A stretch of 64,000 nucleotides of DNA. It comes from Synechococcus sp. PCC 7335 (GTDB lineage Bacteria; Cyanobacteriota; Cyanobacteriia; Phormidesmidales; Phormidesmidaceae). Position 1 is the first letter of the stretch; every line of letters begins with the position of its first letter. The stretch is taken from positions 1 through 64,000 of the forward strand of contig NZ_DS989904.1 in NCBI RefSeq assembly GCF_000155595.1, read 5' to 3'. The position numbers were made by a program, and so were the translations under genes. This document shows positions 44,909-54,049 of this stretch, in pieces. Below the pieces are notes generated by a model that was given only the letters and a program-made list of their open reading frames with translations, searched no databases and was not told where the DNA came from.

Positions 44909-46012
44909 CTAGCGACTGGCCTCAGCATCGACTGCGGCTTTGGCCTTATCAGGCACTGTAGCAGATGTTTCCTGAGTAGCCTGTGTGGATTTTTCCTCAG
45001 GAAACTCGTCTTCAGAAAATTTGTCTTCAGCGTTGGATTTGCCGTTGACTTTCCCATTAGATTTAACACTAGCCTTCTTGAACTCTAGCGCCCGGTTTGT
45101 AAACTGCGGCAAGATTTCTTTGGTAAAGGCCTCAGCTGCTTTTGAGCGATAGCGATTGGGATTAAAAATCACAGAGAGGGTCCGTTTGACTTCGACAGAT
45201 TCAATCCGGGCTCGATGAATCACACCCATTTGCAATTCTTTTTCAATAGAGGAGGTAGAGGCAAACGCTACACCTAAGCCAGATTGAACAGCATTCTTGA
45301 TAGCTTCAATCGAGTTTAGCTCCATCTCTACGCGCAGTCTGCGAGTTTCAATACCACCGCGGGCTAATACCTGATCGATCACTTTACGAATAGTGGACTG
45401 AGAATCTAGCGTGATGAACTTCAGTTTGTACAAGTCGCTACGGGCAATTGTCTCATTAGTCGCTAGCGGATGAAAAACTGGCATAATTAGCGCTAGCTCA
45501 TCTTCTGCGTAAGAAGCGATCTCGAGGGAATCTTGCAGTTCTGGGGGGACTTCTCCACCAATGATAGCGAGATCTATTTGGCCGTTAGCAACGCTCCACG
45601 AGGTGCGGCGGGTGGAGTGCACATGGAGTTGAACAGCGACTTCAGGGTAGCGCTGACGAAATTGACCGATCATGCGAGGCAGTAGGTAGGTGCCGGTAGT
45701 TTGACTAGCACCGATGATTAGCGTTCCGCCTTGCAGGTTTTGTAGATCTTCAATCGCGCGGCAGGTTTCTTGACACAGGCTAAGAATGCGATCACCATAT
45801 TCCAATAGCAGATGTCCTGCTTCCGTCAGTTGCGCTCTTCTTCCGCCTCTGTCAAACAGGGGGACATCTAGCTGCCGCTCTAGGTTTTGTACCTGTAGGC
45901 TAACAGCGGGCTGAGAGACATAGAGACTGTCAGCTGCCCGCTTAAAGCTACCCTCGGCGGCGATCGCCTTTAGGATACGAAGCTGGTCAAGAGTAAAGGG
46001 AAGATCAGACAT
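44909..46012 (-). CDS. rbcR: LysR-type regulator RbcR
   Basis: A 367-residue LysR regulator. The helix-turn-helix is at residues 1-60 ([40 protein letters not shown]). The effector domain has [21 protein letters not shown] and [20 protein letters not shown]. Extended conservation of the kind seen in cyanobacterial RbcR (Synechocystis Sll0998), the activator of RuBisCO and carbon-fixation genes, supports the name. The C-terminus carries an extra 60 residues rich in Lys and Glu. ATG 46012 gives the canonical start MSDLPF; the upstream frame adds only six residues. It diverges from hrcA. Confidence 0.92.
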   Translation of the reverse strand: MSDLPFTLDQLRILKAIAAEGSFKRAADSLYVSQPAVSLQVQNLERQLDVPLFDRGGRRAQLTEAGHLLLEYGDRILSLCQETCRAIEDLQNLQGGTLIIGASQTTGTYLLPRMIGQFRQRYPEVAVQLHVHSTRRTSWSVANGQIDLAIIGGEVPPELQDSLEIASYAEDELALIMPVFHPLATNETIARSDLYKLKFITLDSQSTIRKVIDQVLARGGIETRRLRVEMELNSIEAIKNAVQSGLGVAFASTSSIEKELQMGVIHRARIESVEVKRTLSVIFNPNRYRSKAAEAFTKEILPQFTNRALEFKKASVKSNGKVNGKSNAEDKFSEDEFPEEKSTQATQETSATVPDKAKAAVDAEASR

Positions 46013-46356
46013 GATGGCGTAACCTGACAACTCAGGAGTCCAGTGAAGGTGAAAACGCAGCGATAGCTAAAATTTAAAACATTACGGTAACTCTCTGAAT
46101 TTACCAGGTATTGGGGTGTTTACCGCAGTTCTGCTGTATAGCTGAAGGTATCCTTACTCAAATTGGGGATCGCAATCGGTAAACCTCGCCTAAAATGCGC
46201 ACAGCGAACGGTAAGAGGCTGAAATGATCCTTTATGCTTTAGAGGGACTGGTACTAAAGCGTTCCCATAGATGTTCTATAGGACGTTGCTGTAGATGATG
46301 TGTACGTAATAGACATGCGTGGGCATTTCTATTAAGAGTGATCACACCGTAGGTTT
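46013..46356. promoter_or_regulatory. divergent region between rbcR and hrcA
   Basis: 344 bp. A short dyad TTAC-G-GTAA at 46082-46090, with a TTTACC and a TTACC-like repeat nearby, may be a LysR autoregulatory site; this is weak. No CIRCE (TTAGCACTC-N9-GAGTGCTAA) is present before hrcA, so this hrcA is not evidently self-repressed. Confidence 0.4.
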
Positions 46357-47451
46357 ATGAAGCTTAACTCCAGGCAGCAAGATATTCTTCGCGCTACGGT
46401 GCGTCACTATGTCGACACAGCAGAACCCGTCGGTTCTAAGTCTTTAGCAGATGGATACGATCTCCAGGTAAGCTCAGCAACCATTCGGAATGTAATGAGC
46501 GCTTTAGAAGGCTCTGGTTTGCTCTATCAGCCGCATACCTCTGCAGGTCGTATTCCTTCTGACTCTGGCTACCGTAGGTATGTAGATGAGCTGATGATGC
46601 CGTCAAAGCCCCTGACGCGCCAGATGGAAACGACACTGAGTAATAAGCTCGATTGGGACGGTATCGCTATGGAAGCGCTGCTTAAAGAGTCGGCTCAGGT
46701 ACTTTCAAGATTGAGTGGCTATATTGCGCTAGTAACCTTACCCCACGTAGAAGCCTCGACTATCAAGCATTTGAAGCTGGTGCGGGTTAGCGATCGCCAA
46801 ATTCTATTGATTGTTCTAGATATCTATCACAACCATTCGATCTTACTGCCGATAGATAGCGAACTCGAAGATGAGCCTAAAGATATCGACGCCGAGCTAC
46901 AGGTGCTTTCTAATTTTTTAACTGACCAGCTGAAAGGCCGCTCTTTACACGATGCAGAGCTAGACTGGTCAAACTTAGATCAGACTTTTCAAAGGTATGC
47001 AGAGGCGCTTCAAAGCGCAATTACCGACTTGTCTAGAAAATCACGTGTTCTGCCAAATACTCAGATTTTGATCAGTGGTCTAGCTGGCGCGCTAGATCAG
47101 CCGGAGTTTGCCGAACGTGAGCAAATTCGCAGCATCGTTCAACTTTTAGAAGATGGTCGCGATCAGCTTTGGCCTTTGATCGCTGCTCCTCTACCTTCGG
47201 AAATAAAATCAGGAAGTGCGCTGACCAATCAGCAAAGGATTAGGATTTGGATTGGCGCAGAGAATCCACTCGAGCCGATGCGTGCCTGTGCGCTAGTCGC
47301 CTCTCGGTATGGACATGCGCCGGGGCCCACAGGCAGCCTAGGCGTGTTAGGACCTACAAGGATGCTATATGAAAATGCAGTTGCAGCGGTAGAAGCGGCC
47401 GCCAACTATCTAACCGACGCGGTATCAGGCAATCAGGAAGTCTATATCTAA
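46357..47451 (+). CDS. hrcA: heat-inducible transcription repressor HrcA
   Basis: HrcA represses groESL and related chaperone genes by binding CIRCE. The N-terminal winged helix (LNSRQQDILRATVRHYVDTA, SSATIRNVMSALEGSGLLYQ and PHTSAGRIPSDSGYR) is canonical. The GAF-like domain and dimerisation region follow to residue 364. The length is normal. ATG 46357. It is not linked to grpE-dnaK here, as is usual in cyanobacteria. The last sense codon and the stop lie in the first copy of a short repeat shared with the convergent rhomboid gene. Confidence 0.95.
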   Translation: MKLNSRQQDILRATVRHYVDTAEPVGSKSLADGYDLQVSSATIRNVMSALEGSGLLYQPHTSAGRIPSDSGYRRYVDELMMPSKPLTRQMETTLSNKLDWDGIAMEALLKESAQVLSRLSGYIALVTLPHVEASTIKHLKLVRVSDRQILLIVLDIYHNHSILLPIDSELEDEPKDIDAELQVLSNFLTDQLKGRSLHDAELDWSNLDQTFQRYAEALQSAITDLSRKSRVLPNTQILISGLAGALDQPEFAEREQIRSIVQLLEDGRDQLWPLIAAPLPSEIKSGSALTNQQRIRIWIGAENPLEPMRACALVASRYGHAPGPTGSLGVLGPTRMLYENAVAAVEAAANYLTDAVSGNQEVYI

Positions 47452-47490
47452 AAGTTGCCGTTCTAAAAGTCGGCCGTTCTAAAAGTCGTT
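47447..47490. repeat. three short tandem repeats at the hrcA/rhomboid convergence
   Basis: TCTAAAAGTTGCCGT (47447-47461), TCTAAAAGTCGGCCGT (47462-47477) and partial TCTAAAAGTCGTT (47478-47490). The hrcA stop TAA is in the first copy; the rhomboid stop (CTA on this strand) is in the third. Confidence 0.85.
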
Positions 47491-48048
47491 AGAGGGCTGT
47501 TTGGGTCTTGATAATAGTCTGGCCGCTAGCACACCGCCTAGAAAGCCAAATAAGTGACCTTCCCACGAGACCCCTGGTTGAGTGGGTAGTACACCCCAGA
47601 TGATACCGCCGTATAAAAATGCAACCAAGAGCGAGAAGGCGATCGCCACCGCGCTCCGCTCGAAATACCCACGCAGTAGCAGAAAGCCAAAGTAGCCAAA
47701 AATAACGCCGCTTGCCCCAATATGACTAGCGGGTGAACCAATCAGCCAAGTTCCAAAACCGCCGACTATCGCTGAAATAATACTTACCCAGATAAAGTCT
47801 TCAGTCTCTCGCAGCATGATCAGCCATCCCAAGCTCACCAGTGGCACTGTATTTGCAATCAAGTGCGCAAAATTACCATGCAAGAATGGAGCAAAGAAGA
47901 TACCGAAAAGACCAGGGAGCGATCGCGGACGAATCCCAAAATTATTTAGCGCACCTCGAAACACCACCTGGTCGACAATCTCTATCGCCCATAACAAAAC
48001 GACAATGCCAAACAAAATCTTGATCTGTAGCCGGAATTCCTTAGCCAT
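47479..48048 (-). CDS. rhomboid family intramembrane serine protease
   Basis: A 189-residue protein with about six membrane helices. The catalytic Ser is in IGASGVIFGYFGFLL and the catalytic His in WEGHLFGFLGGVLA. The HGNFAHLIANTVPLVSLG block gives the conserved His and Asn of the L1/TM2 region. These three match active rhomboids, which cleave membrane proteins within the bilayer. Target unknown. A cytoplasmic N-terminus of only a few residues. The start ATG 48048 is clear. Convergent with hrcA, and separated by 82 bp from hemH. Confidence 0.9.
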   Translation of the reverse strand: MAKEFRLQIKILFGIVVLLWAIEIVDQVVFRGALNNFGIRPRSLPGLFGIFFAPFLHGNFAHLIANTVPLVSLGWLIMLRETEDFIWVSIISAIVGGFGTWLIGSPASHIGASGVIFGYFGFLLLRGYFERSAVAIAFSLLVAFLYGGIIWGVLPTQPGVSWEGHLFGFLGGVLAARLLSRPKQPSNDF

Positions 48049-48129
48049 AGGTACTGACAGAGAAAGCTAGGGTAGTCATCAGAAAACTAGAATGCTCATC
48101 GACATGCTAACAACGGCAGAGCAGTACAG

Positions 48130-49293
48130 CTACAGCAGCCCGATCAGGTGCAAAGGACCCTGTCCAGTGACAATCTCTGCCAGCAGCGCCAAAAATCCTA
48201 GCATCGCTAGCCGTCCATTCCATACTTCAGCGACTGGCGTCATTCCCCAAGCAGACTTATCTTGCGGATAGATTCGCACCTTCTTCTCCGGCTTTACCAG
48301 GTCGGAAAAATGCACAGGTTTGCCGCTTAGGGCCTCCTCAACCATATCCGCCATATCCACCACAAAGCGCGGATAGGTATCTAACGCCGGCACTCGGTGG
48401 AAACCCTCAATTCCTCGCTCTTCCGCAATCTCGCGATACTCGATGTCAATCTCTTGCAGCGTCTCAATATGCTCTGAAACAAAGCTAATGGGCACGACAA
48501 CGAGATCTTTGATACCTTTATTCGCTAGCGCTTCAATCGCGTCTTCTGTATAAGGCTGCAACCATTCAATCGGACCGACTCGGCTCTGATATGCCAGCGT
48601 GTAGTCGTTAGGCCGACCCAACGCCTGCATAATTAAATCAGTGCAGTGCTCGATTTCTTTCTGATAAGGATCGCCAAACTCTTCTACATAGCTGACTGGC
48701 ACACCATGGGCACTAAAGAAGATATGAGCCTCATTAGGGTTTGGTAGCTTATCTAGTTCTATGCGGATCAAATCAGCCATGGAATTTACGTAGCCAGGAC
48801 GCGCATACCAGGACTCAATCAGGGTGTAGTCGATTGGGGTCAAAGCGGGGTCTTCCTGCCAAATTTGCTCTAGCAGGCGAAAGCTAGAACCGCTAGTGCT
48901 GATCGAATACTGAGGATAGAGTGGTAAGACGACCAGCTGTTCGATACCGTCTTTTTTAATCCGGGCGATCGCCTCTTCGGTAAATGGGTGCCAATAGCGC
49001 ATCCCCACATACACCTCAGCGTCCTTTCCTTTTTCTTTAAGCGCTTCTTTTAGCGCCGACCCTTGCTCCTCTGTAATTCGTCTTAGTGGTGAGCCGCCAC
49101 CGATCTGCTGATAGTTTTCTTGAGACGTTTTTGCCCGCCGACTTGAGATAAACCAGGCTAGGGGCTTTTGCAAAGCAGGGAAAGGAATTCGGATGATCTC
49201 AGGATCCGAAAACAGATTAAACAAAAAGGGCTGCACGTCCTCCGGCTTCTCTGGTCCACCCAGATTCAGTAACAAAACTCCCACACGGCTCAT
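48130..49293 (-). CDS. hemH: ferrochelatase HemH with C-terminal chlorophyll-binding (CAB) helix
   Basis: HemH inserts iron into protoporphyrin IX to make haem. It has [20 protein letters not shown] at the start, [17 protein letters not shown], the active-site His in [14 protein letters not shown] and [18 protein letters not shown] with its Glu. After about residue 325 a linker leads to the CAB domain [12 protein letters not shown] (356-367) followed by a hydrophobic helix. This is the same motif as in hliP. The combination is normal in cyanobacterial and type II plant ferrochelatases and coordinates haem with chlorophyll. 387 residues. ATG 49293. Divergent from the integrase gene. Confidence 0.97.
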   Translation of the reverse strand: MSRVGVLLLNLGGPEKPEDVQPFLFNLFSDPEIIRIPFPALQKPLAWFISSRRAKTSQENYQQIGGGSPLRRITEEQGSALKEALKEKGKDAEVYVGMRYWHPFTEEAIARIKKDGIEQLVVLPLYPQYSISTSGSSFRLLEQIWQEDPALTPIDYTLIESWYARPGYVNSMADLIRIELDKLPNPNEAHIFFSAHGVPVSYVEEFGDPYQKEIEHCTDLIMQALGRPNDYTLAYQSRVGPIEWLQPYTEDAIEALANKGIKDLVVVPISFVSEHIETLQEIDIEYREIAEERGIEGFHRVPALDTYPRFVVDMADMVEEALSGKPVHFSDLVKPEKKVRIYPQDKSAWGMTPVAEVWNGRLAMLGFLALLAEIVTGQGPLHLIGLL

Positions 49294-49357
49294 AGTGAAT
49301 CGCGTACCCTGACGCTTAGTGTTTTAATAATCTTTGTCTATCGTAACAACTAACGTT

Positions 49358-50548
49358 ATGCCTGAGACATTCCCTTCAGCGGAAATTGCCACAGAAACAG
49401 CAAAACACCCAATAGATGCGCCGCTTGCCAAAGTCAATCAGCGGTTCAAGGCTGCCAAGCTCGGACTCAAAATCGAGCGTCGTGGCGATAAACTCAACTT
49501 ACGCGGCACCCTGCCACCTCGTCCTGACAGTCCTAAACTCAAAGCCTACCAGCAGCGTATTCCGCTTAGCCTTCCTGCCAACAAAGCCGGGCTAAAGCAA
49601 ATTGAAAAGACAGCCAAAGTTGTCGCTGCTCGGCTAATCGAAAACACGTTCAGCTGGCAAGACTACCTGGGTCCAACGGCTGGATTAAAACGGACTGGGG
49701 CAGACATCGGGGCACAGATTGCAGTCTTTAAGAACCACTTTTTTGAATCGCGCGCTGGCATAGCCAAACCGTCATCAACTCGCACCACATGGGAAAAGGC
49801 GTACGTTCCTTACTTCAACAAGCTACAGGCGATCGCAGCTCAGCACCCTAGTTACTCTTTGCCCGAAGCCATCTACGCCACTGTCCAGAGCACTAAGGCA
49901 AACTCTCGCAGTCGTCAGATCTGCTGCACGGCGCTAGAGGCACTAGCGAGCTTTCTCAATATTTCTTTGCCAATCGAGCTAAAGGCTTATTGGGGTAGCT
50001 ACGGTAACAGCAAAACTCAGCTTCGTCGGCTCCCCACCGACGATGAAATCCTTCAGACCTACGAAAAAATCAAAAATCCGGCTTGGCAGTTCGTCTATGG
50101 CATCATGGCTACCTACGGCCTGCGTAATCACGAGGTCTTCTACAGCGACTATAGTATGCTCACTAGTGGCGACGATGAAGCCGCTATCGAAGTCCTAGAA
50201 GCCACTAAAACCGGCCAGCACGACGTTTGGCCCTTCCCCCTCGAATGGGTAGATGCTTTCAATCTACGAGAAGTTAGATTGCCTAAGGTCAATACCGATC
50301 TAAGCACCACCACACTTCAGCTCGTTGGACAGCTAGTTTCCAAACAGTTTAGGCGCTATGAAATCCCGTTTTCGCCCTACGATCTGCGCCATGCCTGGGC
50401 CGTTCGCACCATTGGCGTTGGTCTGCCCGACACGGTCTCTGCCCGGATGATGGGCCATTCAGTGGCCGTCCACAACCGCACCTATCACCGCTGGATCACT
50501 CGCCGCGACCAGAGCGCGGCGGTAAAAGCGGCGCTGGCCAAAGCGTAA
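49358..50548 (+). CDS. tyrosine recombinase / site-specific integrase
   Basis: A tyrosine recombinase of about 396 residues from ATG 49358 (the frame also opens at TTG 49334). The N-terminal arm domain (GLKIERRGDKLNLRGTLPPR) and a SAM-like core-binding helix domain precede the catalytic domain. The catalytic residues are complete: Arg in TYGLRNHEVF, Lys in EATKTGQHDVW, His and Arg in DLRHAWAVRT, His in MMGHSVAVHN and Tyr in RTYHRW. Closely similar proteins, as I recall, are common on cyanobacterial chromosomes. No excisionase, phage gene, attachment-site tRNA or direct repeat is near, so it looks like a solitary gene with an unknown job. Base composition matches neighbours. Confidence 0.87.
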   Translation: MPETFPSAEIATETAKHPIDAPLAKVNQRFKAAKLGLKIERRGDKLNLRGTLPPRPDSPKLKAYQQRIPLSLPANKAGLKQIEKTAKVVAARLIENTFSWQDYLGPTAGLKRTGADIGAQIAVFKNHFFESRAGIAKPSSTRTTWEKAYVPYFNKLQAIAAQHPSYSLPEAIYATVQSTKANSRSRQICCTALEALASFLNISLPIELKAYWGSYGNSKTQLRRLPTDDEILQTYEKIKNPAWQFVYGIMATYGLRNHEVFYSDYSMLTSGDDEAAIEVLEATKTGQHDVWPFPLEWVDAFNLREVRLPKVNTDLSTTTLQLVGQLVSKQFRRYEIPFSPYDLRHAWAVRTIGVGLPDTVSARMMGHSVAVHNRTYHRWITRRDQSAAVKAALAKA

Positions 50549-50760
50549 GAACCTTCTTCTCAACTGCTATGCGCCGAGACTCTATCTTTTTTCATTTGTT
50601 CCAGCAATATCCTCAGCTACTCTTCGACCTGCTGCCAACGCCGCCCGACAACGCCGCTGACTACAATCATGATGTACCGCTACGAGGGTAGTAGCCAGAA
50701 GGAAGTCGAGCCAATCTAAATATTTCATTGAAGGATATATAAAGGCGCCCGATTCCAGAC

Positions 50761-52095
50761 CTAATGACTACGCCGCCAGTTAAACCAGTTTTCTGACCAG
50801 TCTCGTTTCCAGTGTCCAACCTCCCACTGAGACCGTTGATATTGTCTAGCTGTTGCCTGCGCTAATGCCAACAGATGACCGGGTGATGTTGATGGGACAT
50901 TAGGAATCTTGTGGCAAAGATGGGCTACAGACTGACCGAGGAAAGCAGCTAAAGGCAAAATGTAATCAGCGGCGCGATCGCCTACTAAATGAATCCCTAC
51001 TAGCCGACGATCGACACTCACTAACTGGCAATAGCTAGGTGAGGGCGTAGCTCTAGATAAGTCGGTGCTGTTCGCTTGAGTGACTTCCTCTACTTGCACC
51101 TTAGTACCGTAACGGTGGATTGCCTGAGTCTGGGTAAGCCCAGCCATCGCAAACTGGCCACCCGCTATGATTGTTTGGCCAAGCTTAAGTCGGCGTGTAG
51201 GTAAAAATAGGGCATTTCTGATGGCAACTGAAAGGTCTTGATGAGTGATGACGGTATCTGCCTTTCCTTGAACTGCTGCACCACAAGCAAATAGGCGAGG
51301 CGTTCCAGCTTGTAATTTTCGATTGACGCTTAGATAAGGTGAATACTCTGAGGAACGATAGGCAAACTTAGGTAAGATCAGCGCGGGTTGTTCAGTACCA
51401 AAGCGCAGCGTACAGTCTGACTGGCTGTCAATCACCTGAGTATCGGCTGGATCTAGAAAGGTGACACCGGCTTGCGTGAGTTGCGATCGCGCCAGTTGCT
51501 GCACTTGTTTATTCCAATCGGGTAATACCTCTACTGTCTGCAGCGTCACTTTGACACCGAGCTGGCCTAGCACCTTAGCCCACAGTAGTGATCGCAGCTC
51601 TCCGCCCCAAACCATGACTCTTTGAGGAAGTTGTGTCGCACTTAGTAGCGGCTTAAACACATCGGGCGATAAGCCAAAAGCGGCTAAGACCGCTCGCGCT
51701 TTTATCTGCCTACTGTACGTAGTCACCCAGCTTTTTTTAGACAGCTGCACAGGCATCTCTAAGACGACATCAACGCCTTTGGCGCTCATCGCTGCCACCG
51801 AGAGATCGCTATCTTGAGTTTCAGTAGCGATCGCACTCCATTCCAAAAAAGCGCTCCAAGCCCAGTTTGGTCTGTCCTGAGTTTCGTAACCGAACCACTG
51901 ACTCACTGCCTGCGTTTGCTGTCCATTCGCAATTTGCTGAAGTGCTTGCAGCAGAAAGCGACATCGCTGGTTGAGCAAAAACAAACCTGGTGGCTCTACT
52001 AAGGCCACTCTAGCGCCATAGCTAGCAGCCTGAAGCGCAGCATTTCGCCCCGCTAACGTTCCACCAAGAATCACTAAGTCATACTCAACTGCCAT
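50761..52095 (-). CDS. FAD-dependent pyridine nucleotide-disulfide oxidoreductase-like protein
   Basis: A 444-residue protein with the fold of the dihydrolipoamide/mercuric reductase family. The FAD-binding strand reads LVILGGTLAGRNAALQAASYGARV, where GGTLAG replaces GxGxxG. The second Rossmann block is VMVWGGELRSLLWAKVLGQLGVKV. LFACGAAVQGKAD is the second FAD contact. The redox CxxxxC pair of disulfide reductases is absent from the first domain, which carries NQRCRFLLQAL instead. It is therefore probably not a disulfide reductase. Substrate unknown. Five bases separate it from the cobD-like gene upstream, so they form an operon. Confidence 0.78.
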   Translation of the reverse strand: MAVEYDLVILGGTLAGRNAALQAASYGARVALVEPPGLFLLNQRCRFLLQALQQIANGQQTQAVSQWFGYETQDRPNWAWSAFLEWSAIATETQDSDLSVAAMSAKGVDVVLEMPVQLSKKSWVTTYSRQIKARAVLAAFGLSPDVFKPLLSATQLPQRVMVWGGELRSLLWAKVLGQLGVKVTLQTVEVLPDWNKQVQQLARSQLTQAGVTFLDPADTQVIDSQSDCTLRFGTEQPALILPKFAYRSSEYSPYLSVNRKLQAGTPRLFACGAAVQGKADTVITHQDLSVAIRNALFLPTRRLKLGQTIIAGGQFAMAGLTQTQAIHRYGTKVQVEEVTQANSTDLSRATPSPSYCQLVSVDRRLVGIHLVGDRAADYILPLAAFLGQSVAHLCHKIPNVPSTSPGHLLALAQATARQYQRSQWEVGHWKRDWSENWFNWRRSH

Positions 52096-52100
52096 TGACT

Positions 52101-53216
52101 TTACCCTGGTCTCAACTCAGGTAGGACCTCAGCTAGGGCTACTAGTAATTTCTGATTTTCCTTTTCAGTTTTGATTGCCACTCGAAAATAGCGATCGCCT
52201 AATTCTGCAAAGCTCATGCAGTCACGGATATAGATCTGATAGCGTTTGAGGAGCTGCTCTTGTAGCGCTGTGGTCGAAACATCACAGGCAACCAGAAGGA
52301 AATTGACGTAGCTAGAAAGCGGGGTCAACCCCCTGAGCGACGCTAGCCCACGGTAAAGCTGCGCCCTAGCTGATTCTAACCACTTCCAAGTTTGGCGCTG
52401 AAAGGAATTGTCCTGAAGTGCAGCGATGCCGGCTGCGGCTGCGAAGGTATTTACCGACCACGGATCCCGCCATTGCCTCCACCGGCTAAGGGTTGGGGGA
52501 TAGGCGATCGCATATCCTAGCCGCACGCCCGGCATACTGTAGAACTTCGTCAGCGAGCGGATGACAATTAGATTTGGAAAATCGTAGACGGCTTCAATCG
52601 CGCTCTGGTCTTGCTGAGGTGGCAAAAAATCCATGAATGCTTCGTCAACGACAACGAGCGCGAATTTTGACAGGAGCGATCGCACTTTCTTTCTTGCAAA
52701 GACTGCTCCAGTCGGATTATGCGGATTATTCAATAGAAAGCCGCACTCATCGAGTGGAATGCCTTTAGGAACAGCCAAGCTAGCATCCCACTGCTCAAAC
52801 CGCCAGCGGTCCGTATTCAAGTCGTCTATCTCTAACAGAGGAATATTCAACGGCTGGACATCGAACGATCTCAAAGCGCGATCATAGTCGCTAAATCCAG
52901 GACTAAGCTTTAGCGTTGGCCGTTGTAATGAAGCTAGATCGCGGGCCGCATAGGTCAGGAGTTCTGCTGCGCCATTGCCAGGAAGAATATAGTCAATAGG
53001 TAAGTGGTGATAGCGGGCGATCGCCTCTCGCAGCAGTCCATAGGCTGGATCGGGATATGCCGCTATAGACGAGAAAGCCGCTTGGATCGCTTCTAGAACA
53101 GAAGGAGGCGGTCCAAGCGGGCTGATGCTAGCTGAAAAGTCTAGCAGTTCATTAGGAAGACACTGTGCAAGCTCAGCGGCCCAAGTCAGATTTCCACCAT
53201 GAACCGGTCTAGACAT
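52101..53216 (-). CDS. cobD: threonine-phosphate decarboxylase-like aminotransferase (CobD/HisC family)
   Basis: A class I/II PLP enzyme of 371 residues from ATG 53216 (MSRPVHGGNL). The HGGNLxxAAE opening and LLDFSASISPLGPP are typical of CobD, which makes aminopropanol phosphate for cobalamin. The PLP lysine is in VIRSLTKFYSMPGVRLGYA, with FLLNNPHNPTGAVF and VVDEAFMDF upstream. The distinction from histidinol phosphate aminotransferase rests on the N-terminal motif. Together with cobQ it supports de novo cobalamin synthesis. It lies between HU (same strand, 35 bp upstream) and the FAD gene. Confidence 0.86.
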   Translation of the reverse strand: MSRPVHGGNLTWAAELAQCLPNELLDFSASISPLGPPPSVLEAIQAAFSSIAAYPDPAYGLLREAIARYHHLPIDYILPGNGAAELLTYAARDLASLQRPTLKLSPGFSDYDRALRSFDVQPLNIPLLEIDDLNTDRWRFEQWDASLAVPKGIPLDECGFLLNNPHNPTGAVFARKKVRSLLSKFALVVVDEAFMDFLPPQQDQSAIEAVYDFPNLIVIRSLTKFYSMPGVRLGYAIAYPPTLSRWRQWRDPWSVNTFAAAAGIAALQDNSFQRQTWKWLESARAQLYRGLASLRGLTPLSSYVNFLLVACDVSTTALQEQLLKRYQIYIRDCMSFAELGDRYFRVAIKTEKENQKLLVALAEVLPELRPG

Positions 53217-53251
53217 AGATTTCTCGAACGAGCCAAGCAAAAAAGCAGTGA

Positions 53252-53536
53252 CTACTTCTTTTTGCCTGCCACCATTTCCTTAAATTGCTTACCGGCCGAA
53301 AACGCAGGCACTGTAGTTGCTGGAATCACCATGGTGTCACCAGTCTTAGGATTGCGGCCTTCCCGCTCCTTGCGATCACGTGGCTCAAACGAGCCGAAGC
53401 CCACTAGCGTAACCTTGTCACCTTTTGACACAGCTTCCATAATGGACTCTACAGCCGCTGAAATCACAGCATCAGCCTGCTTCTTCGTAACCGAAGACTT
53501 CTCTGCAACTGTATCGACGAGTTCACCTTTATTCAT
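53252..53536 (-). CDS. hup: DNA-binding protein HU
   Basis: A small nucleoid protein of 94 residues. The N-terminal helices (MNKGELVDTVAEKSSVTKKQ) and the beta-ribbon arm are classic: FGSFEPRDRKEREGRNPKTG with the intercalating Pro in VIPATTVPAF. It bends and compacts DNA as a dimer. The start ATG 53536 has GAGGAG eight bases upstream. The 513-bp upstream region holds a 15-bp tandem duplication within the expected 5' region. Confidence 0.98.
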   Translation of the reverse strand: MNKGELVDTVAEKSSVTKKQADAVISAAVESIMEAVSKGDKVTLVGFGSFEPRDRKEREGRNPKTGDTMVIPATTVPAFSAGKQFKEMVAGKKK

Positions 53537-53575
53537 GCTTATCTCCTCGGAGGATGATTGAGTTAGTTTGAACGA

Positions 53576-53605
53576 GTTGATTTGATCTAAGTTGATTTGA
53601 TCTGA
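53576..53605. repeat. 15-bp tandem duplication upstream of hup
   Basis: GTTGATTTGATCTAA (53576-53590) and GTTGATTTGATCTGA (53591-53605) differ at one base. They lie 40-70 bp upstream of the hup start codon. Confidence 0.9.
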
Positions 53606-53854
53606 GCCGACTAATGTTTGCCCACAGGTGTCTGCCCATAGACAAAGCTTGAAGTTTGTATGAGGCTTATCAAAATAAAAAGATTACAAGCAATTGACAG
53701 CAATCGCTGAAACCCTTGAAACCTCATGGAAATTTACTGACTCATTCTAAGGGGTACTTGCGCAATCTGAACAGAGAAACCCCTGAATTTGTATGCATTT
53801 GGAGGATTTTTAACAAAAATTACTGTTATGAGCGGCAAAGCGACGTTATGGCTT

Positions 53855-53897
53855 GACAAAAAGCCGATGCTTCCTTTGAAAAAGAAACGTCGGCTTT
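53855..53897 (-). terminator. intrinsic terminator of the pilMNOQ operon
   Basis: AAAGCCGA (53860-53867) and TCGGCTTT (53890-53897) make an 8-bp stem. On the minus strand the stem is followed by a T-rich run (TTTTTGTC). It lies 150-190 bp after the pilQ stop. Confidence 0.7.
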
Positions 53898-54049
53898 ATT
53901 CAAAGATCGGTTGTATCTAGGATGGGTGATATCTAAAGGGGTAGTTTCCAAAGACAGCTAGCTGCATTCTTTGGCTGCATCCTATAGTCAGAAAATTGAT
54001 AGCCAAAGCGGTAGCGTATTCAAGCGCTACACTAGCTGGTCTCTTACAA

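Larger units (their letters stand above)
53537..54049 (-). other. 513-bp region between pilQ and hup
   Basis: Includes the hup 5' region with a 15-bp duplication (53576-53605), an AT-rich segment likely to hold the hup promoter (53640-53830), and a terminator for the pil operon (53855-53897). No gene recognised. Confidence 0.5.

Noticed and set aside
46013-46356. CIRCE element before hrcA
   Set aside because: No TTAGCACTC-N9-GAGTGCTAA or close variant in the spacer.
49358-50548. Prophage or genomic island around the integrase
   Set aside because: Neighbours are hemH, an FAD enzyme and cobD-like genes of native composition; no phage genes, direct repeats or tRNA target.
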